DNA of 14,791 nucleotides, from NCBI GenBank assembly GCA_964017145.1, contig CAXHKQ010000145.1:1-14791 (forward strand), read 5' to 3'. Position numbers and translations under genes: made by a program. The DNA comes from Agrocybe praecox. Taxonomy: Eukaryota; Basidiomycota; Agaricomycetes; Agaricales; Agrocybaceae. Shown here one piece after another: positions 1 to 8,520 of the stretch; position 1 is the first letter of the stretch; the number at the start of each line of letters is the position of its first letter. Below the pieces are notes generated by a model. The model had not been told where the DNA came from. It saw only the letters and a list, made by a program, of their open reading frames with translations, and did not search any database.

Positions 1-1166
1 AAAGTGTTAATGATGTTGCTCCACGTCAGAATTTAAAGGAATTTGAATCGAAACAATACCAGTCTAACTGTGCTGTATCAAACATGTCAATGTTCGTGGC
101 CTAAGGGTTGCATTTCGCAACGGATTTTAATTGGCGATTGAAGAATTATATATTTCAAGAAACTTAATCGCGAAAGATCATGAATAATGTGAAATCTTCA
201 ATCCATATCGATTAAAACAGTGGAAGGACGATAATGGTATGTCCATGGTTGTATTAGAAGGACGTAAAGTGCTACGAGAACTCAATTTTGGCGAATCAGT
301 TAAAATAGTCTTTTCCTAAAGATAAATATCAATTTGAACCATATATTGGAAGAAAAACGCGAACAATTTGCAAAAGTCTCGACAATCACGATTTTTTAAG
401 CAAAATGTCCCCTAGCCCCTTCTGATAAACATTGATTCTCATCGATGGGACAGGCACTTTCAGGCCTACAGCTCAACACTTTCGAAAGAATCGAAATAAA
501 CGTTGATGGATGGTTTTCCACGCGGCCAAGGAGGGGCTTCCCGGATCGATCCATAAATGTGCATATAGATGAGTGGAAAGTATAGCTAACGATGGACACA
601 AACTTCAATATAATATCTCGAATACTTTTCCTGTAATCGCGTTTTGAATTTCATTAATAAATCGCACTTCTAAGGTTGTCGAACTGGTATATGGAACGAA
701 CAAACGCATTTTGATTGCATATTTTCACTGTTGTGGGTTTAAAATTAAATATGATGGGGCTGTTTGGGAGATTATACTCAGGACCAAATAAGACCTATTT
801 TTTGCATTTTATTGCTTTTAAAGCGTGAATAAGTGCATCCAATTTATTCCGAATACTCTTCAGAGCAATAACAAAAATGTCCGTGTTATATCGATATAAG
901 AAATTGCATAAATGGGTATCGTATGATAATATTCACTTCCTACTTCCGAGATTCACTAAAATTGCTTATCCACCCTGTAGATAGTGTGCATACATACATA
1001 TAACATATATACGCTTGTGTGCGTGAACTGCGTGTGCCTGTATGCATGCGTGTATGCATTTCTATAGTGCGTGTGCGCGCATGTACGCGCCCAAATAAAC
1101 CATCGCAACAATTTTCATTCTCCCACATGCACGCAAGGAATTTTCATTGTACGCGCGCGCACTTAC
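1..1166 (-). other. Sirt6: Sirt6 first intron (partial), AT-rich
   Basis: This stretch lies downstream of the donor site GTAAGT (minus strand, 1161-1166) that ends the first Sirt6 coding exon. I searched the minus strand for a second sirtuin exon (Rossmann GAG-IS motif) and saw none, so the intron appears to run off the left edge. It is AT-rich with many stops in all frames. It contains a 14-bp palindrome TTATATCGATATAA at 886-899, which includes a perfect DRE octamer, and a CATA/TG-rich patch at about 980-1085. No recognisable transposase or RNA gene was seen. Confidence 0.6.
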
Positions 1167-1232
1167 CTCAGGCACTCCCAGGACGCCCTTGTTCTCGTAC
1201 GGCGTCAGGCCGTCTGCGTAGTTGCACGACAT
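1167..1232 (-). CDS. Sirt6: SIRT6-type NAD-dependent protein deacylase, first coding exon (partial gene)
   Basis: A 22-codon exon begins with ATG at 1232-1230 and ends in GAG before a consensus donor GTAAGT, in phase 0. It reads MSCNYADGLTPYENKG and ends in a Pro-Glu. This is the characteristic extreme N-terminus of SIRT6 orthologues (Met-Ser-x-Asn-Tyr-Ala-x-Gly-Leu, then Tyr-x-x-Lys-Gly and a Pro-Glu), which precedes the NAD-binding Rossmann core. SIRT6 is a nuclear, chromatin-bound deacetylase/long-chain deacylase and mono-ADP-ribosyltransferase acting on histone H3 and in DNA repair and metabolic control. Those functions are family knowledge; the catalytic domain is not in the window. The exon is GC-richer than its surroundings. 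Recognition rests on a short peptide, but its length, start, phase and splice site all agree. Confidence 0.85.
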
Positions 1233-1390
1233 TATGCTGCTGCGCTTCGCGGATATGCTGCTACTCTATGCAGTGATTTGTTGAGGATGATGTTTTGGAT
1301 GTGCGTTCGGCAAGTCGCTAGTTGCACGGGCCGCAATTTCTCGGTTTTCTCTGCTGGTTTTGCGCTGGTCACGACTAAAGAACTCTAGGT
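1233..1390 (-). other. Probable Sirt6 5' leader and promoter-proximal DNA
   Basis: This is the minus-strand sequence just upstream of the Sirt6 start codon. It is moderately GC-rich with a purine/CA-rich leader character, and it changes to AT/CA-rich DNA beyond about 1390. No TATA box or clean initiator was found on the minus strand. The boundary at 1390 is a compositional guess. Confidence 0.35.
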
Positions 1391-1564
1391 AAAGATAAGA
1401 CAATGTGAAAATAACACATAAGCATAGGGACAATACAATCAAACGAATAAATGACACTTCACATATACACACACGAATTCCACGCACACATATGCAAATC
1501 TCGCTCAGAGAGCGAGAGAAAACGTAAACAATCTTACTCGCACAAACCATTTAGTCAATGAATC

Positions 1565-1753
1565 GTGACGTCACAACCAAAACATTACTACGAACGGTCG
1601 ATCGTAGTAAATGCGGTCTTCAAAACAGCGTTACAATTTTTAGCCTCTATGGCGCGTCTCTTACTCTGAGTTTTTCTAGTCACGACGACGGCGAACGGCG
1701 ACAATTGAGCACTAAACGACGGACGATAGACGACGAAAGTGTGGTCTATAAAA
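1565..1753 (+). promoter_or_regulatory. Orphan promoter-like block: CRE palindrome and TATA box
   Basis: GTGACGTCAC (1565-1574) contains the full palindromic cAMP response element TGACGTCA. An inverted repeat ACTACGA..TCGTAGT follows at 1588-1609. A consensus TATAAAA lies at 1747-1753 in plus orientation, inside a GC-richer island (about 1550-1860). A start site near 1775-1780 would be expected from TATA spacing. A good donor CAGG|GTAAAT occurs at 2000/2001, so a noncoding first exon of about 220 bases is conceivable. No coding exon follows before COMMD10. Motif matches are seen directly; promoter activity is inference. Confidence 0.3.
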
Positions 1754-2478
1754 CTATCAATTGTGAGTGTGTAGAAGTAGAAAACTGAGTGATTGGGACG
1801 TCTGCGCGTATTCTGTTTTGCTGCTCGCGAAAAGTTCTGCGCGCGCGATTGATTGTGTGTGCGTGTGCGTGTGTGTGTGATACACGTATGTTCTCCAGTG
1901 TTAGGGTCTGCGAGGTCAATGAATGGAGAACATGCTAAATTGGTTTGATGAATATGCGTTCATTTATTCATTCAATTTCGTTATTGAATGAATTATCAGG
2001 GTAAATTTCGGATATATCGCATTGCGTTTTAAATGTTTAGAAATCTAAATCTAAATCAATATGAAAAATGATGAAAAGTTGAAGAAATATAATAATAATA
2101 TTATAAAGTATAATTTCAAAAATAAATACTAATAATATAAATATCGATATGCTCCCAATGTGTCCTCTATTGCATGTCATGCAGATAGGAAATATATTTT
2201 AGAAAAATATTCTCATCTTTTCAGCAATGTTTCTAGTATGGTAAAAGTGATATCGCTGCACAAACATGAATGTGCAACGCAAATGCAAACATACACATTC
2301 ACACATACACGCATACATATACTCTCTCGTATCACAATCAGTACAGTATCAGCGTGAGAGCGGGAGCATGATAAAGACAATTTTCATTTCTCGCGTTCTA
2401 GGTTCTAGGTGAACAAAAATTAACACTGAGCTACCGTAATGTTATAGTTGAGAAAACTATGATTTTGATAATTATGCA

Positions 2479-2498
2479 TAGATGCATTAATGCATCTA
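2479..2498. repeat. Perfect 20-bp palindrome
   Basis: TAGATGCATTAATGCATCTA is its own reverse complement. With the flanking ATGCAT just upstream it gives three ATGCAT hexamers within about 22 bases. This could be a homeodomain/POU-type binding cluster or a chance AT-rich palindrome. Confidence 0.6.
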
Positions 2499-3112
2499 AA
2501 TAAGTGTTTATCAATGGCCGACGAGCTGGAGAAATGAGAGAAAAGACACAGATTGCAATATTGCGTGTATAACAAAGAGTGCCGGTTCAACGAGGGGCTG
2601 TTCACTCGGAAAATTTGTGAACGTTTTGTAGAAAATCATGTTGTGAATATTCAGAAATCCTATTCTTTGAAGTCATTATTATCGTCGTAGTTGATTGGAT
2701 ATCTGTGGATATATCTCGAAAACGAGATCATCGATATCATTTGAAGACTATCGGAAATCATTGGAAATCTTCCGTAATCTTTGGACAATTTTAGAAATCA
2801 CGGAAAATCTTTGAAAAACGATCATTTACAAATCGTTCATCAGTGCGTACACATCAGAAGTGAACCGCCCCTCGCCTGTAAACTCGCTTGAACGATAAAC
2901 AGAGCGCGAGTATATGAAAAAGAGCGACGCGAGAGCGTTATCAGAGCCGAATGAGGTACTAAACGTGCCGAACATCTACAGGGTGTAAACTGCGCTCACA
3001 CCTTGCGAATTATTCTCCGCAGATATCGAAGAAATCCCCAAACAAATAATTTCTTGCATTCTCGTGTTTACATTCCTTCATCGCGCGCGGAATTCGCACA
3101 CTCCGCCTGCAA

Positions 3113-3772
3113 ATGCATCTCAACTGGATCAAAATCACCGAACGCGCCGCCGAGGGCATCGCCATCATCAACCAGCTGGACGACGACGTCTTCCTCACCG
3201 TCGTCCAGTACGTGCGCAAGAACATGGCCCCCGACGACGAACAGTCCGCCGCCGACGACGACGGCGACCACGACCAGGGACTCGAGGAGCTGGAGTCACT
3301 CGTCCAGGTGGAACGCGCCGACTTTCTGCTGCTGATCAAGACGCTGTCGTACATCCTGAAGCGCTCGTCCACGTTCATCATGAAGCCGACCAAACTGCAG
3401 CAGGAGCTGCGCGACAAGCTGCAGCTGAACGACGCCAAGGTCGATGCCATCATGAAGATGTGGATCAAGAACACCAAGCCGATATTCGACAATCTGCATG
3501 CGGACGCCGCCGCCGCCGCCGGGAGCATTGGCAGCAGTGAGCAGCCTGGCGGCTTCGGCGAGGCCAACGAACTGCAGAACGTCAGCTGGAAGCTGAAGGT
3601 GCAGCTGGCCTCGGAGGCGCAGCAGAAGGAGCGCACACCGATCGGGCAGCTGCAGCTGACGACGCGACATGGCGCGCCGACGAATCTGGAGGTGAATCAT
3701 ACGGAGCTGCTGGGCCTGTACAATCAGCTGGAGGCCATTCAAGCGGAACTGGATGCGTTGCGGAACAAATAA
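3113..3772 (+). CDS. COMMD10: COMM domain-containing protein 10 (COMMD10)
   Basis: A single intact exon encodes 219 residues. The ATG at 3113 has a good insect context (CAAATG) and TAA closes at 3770-3772. Residues 1-130 form the variable helical N-terminal domain, with an acidic, low-complexity insertion at about 41-63 (DDEQSAADDDGDHD). A short Ala run sits at 132-136. Residues about 155-219 are the COMM domain, with the conserved Trp159 in NVSWKLKVQL and the C-terminal helix motif LYNQLEAIQAELDAL typical of COMMD10. COMMD proteins assemble into the Commander complex with CCDC22/CCDC93, act in endosomal cargo recycling, and affect NF-kappaB and cullin-ligase regulation (family knowledge). 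The protein is slightly longer than the roughly 200-residue vertebrate form because of the acidic insertion. The gene is convergent with WDR46, 95 bp away, and no intron is needed. Confidence 0.92.
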   Translation: MHLNWIKITERAAEGIAIINQLDDDVFLTVVQYVRKNMAPDDEQSAADDDGDHDQGLEELESLVQVERADFLLLIKTLSYILKRSSTFIMKPTKLQQELRDKLQLNDAKVDAIMKMWIKNTKPIFDNLHADAAAAAGSIGSSEQPGGFGEANELQNVSWKLKVQLASEAQQKERTPIGQLQLTTRHGAPTNLEVNHTELLGLYNQLEAIQAELDALRNK

Positions 3773-3867
3773 TGAGTGGGCAGAAGAGGCGGTTTTTTCT
3801 TGTAAGAATAACATATTTTGTCGAGTGTATTCCACTTGAATAGAAAAACAGAGCAGCAGTTTTACAA
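3773..3867. other. Short convergent gap between COMMD10 and WDR46
   Basis: Ninety-five bases separate the two stop codons, so both 3' UTRs must overlap here. No canonical AATAAA serves WDR46 on the minus strand; the variant AATACA lies at 3826-3831 (minus). The first plus-strand AATAAA after COMMD10 is at 3952-3957, antisense to the last WDR46 coding exon, so the two transcripts may be partly complementary. Confidence 0.45.
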
Positions 3868-6800
3868 CTATTTGGCCTTGCGCACTTTCGGCTTGAATCG
3901 GTCCAGCACGCTGGGCGGACCGTCGGGCTTCGACTTGGTCTTCTCCAGCGGAATAAAGTCGTCCGAGGTGGTGCTCTTGTGCTCGTTGAAGATGGCCTGC
4001 TTGACGCCCTTGATGTTCTTGACGAAATCCTGTACACGCAAACACAAAACACGTTAGCATGAGTGAATAACAGTTAGTCCGGAAAGTCCGTGCAGTTTAC
4101 TAGAAAGACACGCTTTTTAGATGAAATTATTTATTAATATTCAACATATATATTTCAAATTACCTAAAACAAAAATTGACATCGATAGGACTTTTGGTTC
4201 GTTCGATATCTCATTTTGATTGAAGTAACTTTTGTTATTGCGAAGGAATAAAAAACATTGATTTTCGTGTCCTTGTGAAACGCTGTTATCAATGGGCAAA
4301 TTGGGCCAGAGACGAAACATTTCTTCAGAAAATGTTATTTGGGTTTGGCCCCGGTAAAATATAAATGTTCGCGATTATTTTCAAAATTCCGTACTCGCCA
4401 TTTGGACACCGCATACAAGATGCCCAAATGTGACAGTTACATACGAAAACATCTATAAATGCACACAATAAGGCCGGAAGACCGGAAAGCACGGTTGCTA
4501 AAAATCGATGATACCCTATAGAAATTTAAAAAAATGTTTTAATTTTTCTTGGACATCTTCTTGGACATGAATAAGCTCTTTGTTAAACGTCTGCCGCTTG
4601 ACCTCTAAATCGACCAAAATATATGCCTGGTGTTATTACTGATAAGTGTTTTGTAAAGCTACTTTTTTTGTAAATTTGTGATAATGAATGGTTCATGAAA
4701 CCATCACAACTTTCCGGAGTCCAATTGGAAGTCATCTGAGTGAACAAGGACGGATGAAGCCTTTCCTAGTTCACAAAAACACAACAATCAGAACGCGTCT
4801 CTATTTTGAGACTCAAAGGGGTTTTTCGCCATCGGCTAACTGAGAAGGAAAGACAATTAACATACACTAATAAATTCGATGTGTGGAGCCCCTGAAGTTC
4901 AAAATGGACAAGAAACGCTTCACATGTCAACAAAGAAATACGCTATTTCACATGTTGCCCGAAAAGATGGCAAAAATCAAAGGAAAGCGCTATGAATTGA
5001 GGCCTTATTTACGGTATTATCCGGATACGGCTTTTATTGACTATTTTCTGATTTAAGACCTCAGAAATATTATCGCTGGAAAGAGACTTGGTACCGATAA
5101 AATATATATTTCATATTGCAAAAAATAAATCGTTCAATACGAAGGACATCGCAAAATTCATGTTATCGTCCTTCAATAGAACTTTGTTAATTATTTACAA
5201 ATAAGTTCATCTAAAAAATGTGTCCTACTACCAAACGGCACGGACTTTCCGGACTAACTGTTAAGTGTTCGTTCTCGTTCCAAAACTACTTACCCGCTTC
5301 GAAGACTCCTTGACGATCTTCTTCGCCTTGGCCGCATTGGCGGAGCCACCTTTGCCCTTCATCTTCTTCTTCTGCGCGAAGCTGACCGTTGGCGGTTTCA
5401 GCCACTGTTATACGAAATAAAAGTGTTAAGCAATCACATCCATCATGAATTCTCTTCTCATTCCCGCCACTCACCAGCAACTTCTTCTGCGCATCCACCT
5501 TCTCCTTGAACGTCGGCACATCCACCGCCGCAATCGTATTCGGATCCAGCGCAATAAACTCCGCCGGCACCTTGTCCAACAGCGCATGCACCTCGTACTC
5601 GCGTCGCTGCGACTTGGTCTGATACGGATTCGCCTCCACCGCATCAAAGTTCGCCTCCGCCGCTCCGGGCACCAGCAACGACGTGAATCCCTTCCTCGTC
5701 GTCACCCCCAACACATCCTCGAACGCACAGAACTGCATGCCACTAATGTCCGAATCACAATTCTGCCTCAGATACGCCGCCGTGCCCGTCATCAGATTCG
5801 GCTTCTTGTACACCTCGCACACATTGCCCATGCCCAGCGCCAGCAGTCCCTTCTGCGACACGCACATCTGGCTGGCCGGCACGCGCGTCTTGTACTCCAC
5901 CACCGGTCCGCTCAGCTGTCGCACGTCCCACACGCGCACCGACTTGTCCATGCCACTCGTCACCATGAACTCACCCCTCGGATCCACAGCCAGCGCCGCC
6001 ACCGCCGTCCGATGGCACAGCAACTTGGCCAGCGGCTCGCGCGTCGACGGCGACCACATGGACACCACTCCCTTCGCCCCTCCGACGCACAGCACTCCAT
6101 TCGTCGAGTTCTGGCACATCAGCTGCACCGGTCCCGCCCGAGTGCTGTACGACGTCACCGACTCGCCAATCGACACGTCCAACCAGCTCAGGTACCCCTC
6201 ATCATTGCCGCTCGCCAGCAGGAAATGATAGGGCAGAAACTCCAGCCGATTCACCCGATTCATCGTCTTGACGCAGTGCAACTCGGTGCCCTGATTGTCG
6301 TAGAAATGCACCCAGTTCTTCTGCGCCACCGCCAGCATCGTCTCGATGTGCAGCCACGCCACATCGGCCACCTCCTCCTGCACGTTCAGCTCGCAGTGCA
6401 GCCGCTTCGTCACCCAATCGAAGGCGGCCACATGGCCGCGCCGGCCGCCCAGCAGCAGATGCCGGCCGTTGCGCGTGTACCGCATGTGATAGGGACCGAA
6501 GCCGAGCTCGAGGTTAAAGTGCTTGGTGGCCGCTGTGATGTCGACGTTCTCGACGATCTGGCGCTGTGTGTACTCGACGGTGGCTTCACCAGCATCCGGA
6601 ACAATGAATCCCTCCTCCTCGTTGCGCAGGATCTCGGTGCGCGCCGCCTGCTCGTTGGCAAACTCCACGTACACCTCCTTGCGCTGCAGCTTCTCCTTGA
6701 AGTGGGCCGTCTTGACGCCCTTGGCCGCGCCGACGCCACGGCCACGCGAGTGCTTCAGAAGCGCCTGCCGATCGATGTGGTTGCGCTTGCGTGCCTGTTT

Positions 6801-6995
6801 GTCGGCGCGCGTGCGGCGCACGAGTTTGATTTTGCTCTCGACGCTGATGACTTCGCCTTCGAATTTTTGTTCGCGCGGGCGCAGTTTGGGGACGGGGCGG
6901 GCAGCGGCAGCGACGTCGGCGCCATCGTCGAAGTAGCGTTGCGGTGGTTTGGGGGCGCCCGAGAGGGTGTGGGGTTTTTTGTCGGTGGGCGGCAT
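3868..6995 (-). CDS. WDR46: WDR46/UTP7 small-subunit processome protein (three exons)
   Basis: Exon 1 is 6995-5475 (507 codons), exon 2 is 5404-5294 (37 codons), exon 3 is 4029-3868 (53 codons plus stop). All junctions are phase 0 with donors GTGAGT and GTAAGT, giving 597 residues, close to human WDR46. The start at 6995 (AAAATGCCG) is the first ATG in the frame. Residues 1-110 are basic and disordered; about 160-435 form the WD40 propeller (for example VRVWD at 353-357); about 436-507 carry the BING4CT signature (EANFDAVEANPYQTKSQRRE). A Lys-rich tail follows, ending near VLDRFKPK. In the nucleolus UTP7/WDR46 scaffolds the 90S pre-ribosome for 18S rRNA maturation (family knowledge). It is divergent from CK2 beta and convergent with COMMD10. 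Intron 1 is 70 bp; intron 2 is 1,264 bp because of a mariner. Confidence 0.94.
4070..5261 (+). mobile_element. Decayed mariner element in WDR46 intron 2
   Basis: A 1,192-bp element is flanked by the TA target duplication (4068-4069 and 5262-5263). The outer 29 bp of each end, starting ACAGTTAGTCCGGAAAGTCC, match at 28 of 29 positions when inverted (4070-4098 and 5233-5261). Weaker similarity continues inward to about 75 bp per end, including a shared TTTTTAGATGAA. The interior holds a broken mariner transposase on the plus strand, opposite to the host gene. The length is close to the roughly 1.3 kb of full mariners, so this is a nearly full-length but dead copy, not a miniature element. Confidence 0.92.
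4252..5210 (+). pseudogene. Mariner (DD34D) transposase pseudogene
   Basis: Many stops and frameshifts interrupt the frame, but mariner landmarks remain. An N-terminal DFRVLVK-like start lies near 4260. A WVPHEL-equivalent RLPLDL sits at 4588-4605 after LDMNKL. The first catalytic block at about 4684-4698 has ATG AAT GGT TCA TGA, with the Asp codon changed to Asn and the Trp codon to stop. The second block near 4928-4948 has Arg (4934-4936) where the catalytic Asp belongs. A YSPDLAP-equivalent YYPDTAF at 5015-5035 is followed by the retained third Asp (5039-5041). The second and third catalytic positions are exactly 34 residues apart, the mariner-family DD34D spacing. It cannot make active enzyme. 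Confidence 0.85.
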
Positions 6996-7540
6996 TTTGC
7001 GGCGCGGGTGCCCGACGGTGTGCGGTGTGAGTTTTAATTGATAAATGTAAGATGTAAACACACGAACGCGTGCACGCGAGCGAGAAGCGAGGAGAAATGA
7101 AATGTTTTGATAGAAAACGTGCGTTTCGCTGTCAAATCAATGGGCAGCGCTGTCTGGCGGAAATTGCCCGCGGCTCAATATCGAGTGCGTTTAATGGCAC
7201 GGCATCACACAAATGTCTCCACGATCGTCGCGCGCGCGGTTCTCTCATCTCTCTCTCATCTCGGGCTCCCCATCACTCGCGTTTGGGGTCTGCATTCGGC
7301 TGCATTTCGGGGATACGCGCGTTGGCGGCGTTCATTTCATTCGTCGCGTTCTTCCATTCGGACGTTGTGGCTGTGCTGTAAACTCTGCCTGCCTGCCGCG
7401 TGTTGTTGTGCGCGTGTTTTATACACACCGGTGTTTGGGGGTGCAAAAGAAACTTACGCGCACTTGCCCCACGAGCTCTCGCGACCGTCGAAGCAGCGGC
7501 AGCAGTAGTTTAATTTTTATTTGCGTGAAATCATCGCTTC
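6996..7540. promoter_or_regulatory. Probable shared promoter region of WDR46 and CK2 beta
   Basis: The two genes are head to head. This segment contains the WDR46 leader on the minus strand and the region upstream of a candidate CK2 beta initiator, TCAGTG at 7539-7544, on the plus strand. No TATA box was seen, as expected for housekeeping promoters. CpG-rich stretches (GCGCGCG at about 7230) and several GCTGTC/GCAGCG motifs (7130-7160) are present. Start sites are inferred, not demonstrated. Confidence 0.4.
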
Positions 7541-7550
7541 AGTGACCGCA

Positions 7551-7588
7551 TACACGCACACACACACACGCACACACACACACGCACA
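7551..7588. repeat. Interrupted (CA)n microsatellite
   Basis: CA dinucleotides are interrupted by CG steps, in the probable 5' leader of CK2 beta. Confidence 0.8.
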
Positions 7589-7886
7589 GATCAAGATCAA
7601 CGATCTCGATCTCGCTGCAGAACAATCAAACATCAACACTCAACACTTCGCTCGATCGTCAGCCGAACGCGTAGTTTCGACTGCAGTTTGATTCGGTTTT
7701 AAGCGTGGCAGAACAGGGAACCAAAAGGTACGGTATCATCGCAGAATGGGGGGTGCATATGGCGTATGAAACCCCATAAATTCGCGCTGTTCTTTGGTTA
7801 CGTGGCCTCCGCGGCGCGCCTGTTTTCGCCGGCATTGGCATTACACACACCGCTTATTTCGCCCCCCACTTGCGCGCACTCTCTTC

Positions 7887-7909
7887 GTGTGTGTGTGTGT
7901 GTGTGTGTG
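7887..7909. repeat. (GT)n microsatellite
   Basis: About eleven uninterrupted GT units in the CK2 beta upstream/intron region; likely polymorphic. Confidence 0.85.
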
Positions 7910-8520
7910 AGTTTGCTTGTATGAGTGAGAGAGTGTACTTTTGGAGACAATGCTCTGTGTGTTGTTTGTGTAGCGAGCGAGCAAGCGAGTGGAGAGTTGG
8001 CCAGCGAATAGCGAGCATTTCGGTTTGAGATTTGTGTGTTGTTGTTCACAAGAAGTGTGGTCGCGTTCCGTGAAGCGTGCCCTCCTGAGTCCTGCTTATT
8101 ATCGCGTCCACACCTCTGACCTCTCGTCCGTCTGGTGATTGCCGGGCAGCCCATTCAGTCCATCGAACACACTCCAAAACGGTACGCTCCCCCTGGAATT
8201 GCAGTCATCCGAGTGCAGAAAACACAGAGCCAAACACACTAGCATCGCGACATTTTTTTGTGTGTTGGTTCGTCGAAGGCGGTGAATGTGTGTACGTGTG
8301 TGTATGCATGTATGTGTGAACGTCTGCGCGTGAGCGTGTATGCATATTTGTGTGTTATGGCTGGCTGGCTTGCTGTATAGTTTTTCCTCGCGCATCGTGT
8401 GTATGGTAGAGAAATATAAATAACCTAATCGTTGTGTGGTCCACCATTTCTGTTGTTGCTCTGCTGTGCGCTGCTCTTCGTTCTTCAACTCGTCTCCTCG
8501 CCTGATCCTTCTGCAGAAAA

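Larger units (their letters stand above)
1391..3112. other. Intergenic region between divergent Sirt6 and COMMD10
   Basis: About 1.7 kb with no coding region I can support. It holds a GAGA-type patch (about 1505-1520), the CRE plus TATA block listed separately, a GT/GC alternating run at about 1835-1880, AT-rich DNA from about 1960 to 2150 with a perfect TATCGATA (DRE octamer) at 2142-2149, a 20-bp palindrome at 2479-2498, and a small perfect hairpin ATCTCG-AAAA-CGAGAT at 2713-2728. Short GGAAATC-like repeats follow at 2750-2815. The last 100 to 150 bases should hold the COMMD10 leader; an acceptor-like TTCTCCGCAG ends at 3022, so a noncoding first exon is possible. Confidence 0.5.
7541..8520 (+). 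other. CkIIbeta: Probable CK2 beta noncoding 5' exon(s) and first intron
   Basis: A leader-like CAATCAAACATCAACACTCA lies at about 7623. Possible donors are AAAAG|GTACGG near 7727 and ACG|GTACGC near 8181; neither is strong. A convincing acceptor with a long pyrimidine tract ends CTTCTGCAG at 8516, four bases before the CK2 beta ATG, so a 5' noncoding exon is very likely. The region is rich in CA/GT tracts (7551-7588, 7887-7909, 8285-8350). A second initiator-like TCAGTC lies at 8155-8160. No coding region is supported here. Confidence 0.5.

Noticed and set aside
396..608. A 70-codon minus-strand open frame in the Sirt6 intron
   Set aside because: Checked as a possible second Sirt6 exon; no sirtuin motifs and no suitable splice sites.
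2514..2537. Tiny frame ATGGCCGACGAGCTGGAG ending in a stop after seven codons (MADELEK)
   Set aside because: Good start context, but too short; no donor site inside and no supporting context.
3010..4060. Minus-strand open frames over COMMD10 (208, 254 and 156 codons) and a 158-codon plus-strand frame at 3064
   Set aside because: These are shadows of the COMMD10 codons (Ser-, Arg- or Gln-rich). The 254-codon frame includes the last WDR46 exon out of frame.
5445..7037. A 530-codon open frame on the plus strand opposite WDR46
   Set aside because: It is the antisense shadow of the GC-rich WDR46 exon; its translation is His/Arg/Leu-rich with no family resemblance, while the minus strand encodes a clear WD40/BING4CT protein.
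7070..7545. Three overlapping plus-strand open frames (103-133 codons) upstream of CK2 beta
   Set aside because: Composition is low complexity and promoter/leader-like, with no recognisable domain; they overlap each other in all three frames.
7798..8488. Minus-strand open frames rich in His/Thr
   Set aside because: They are produced by CA/GT microsatellites; no conserved motif.
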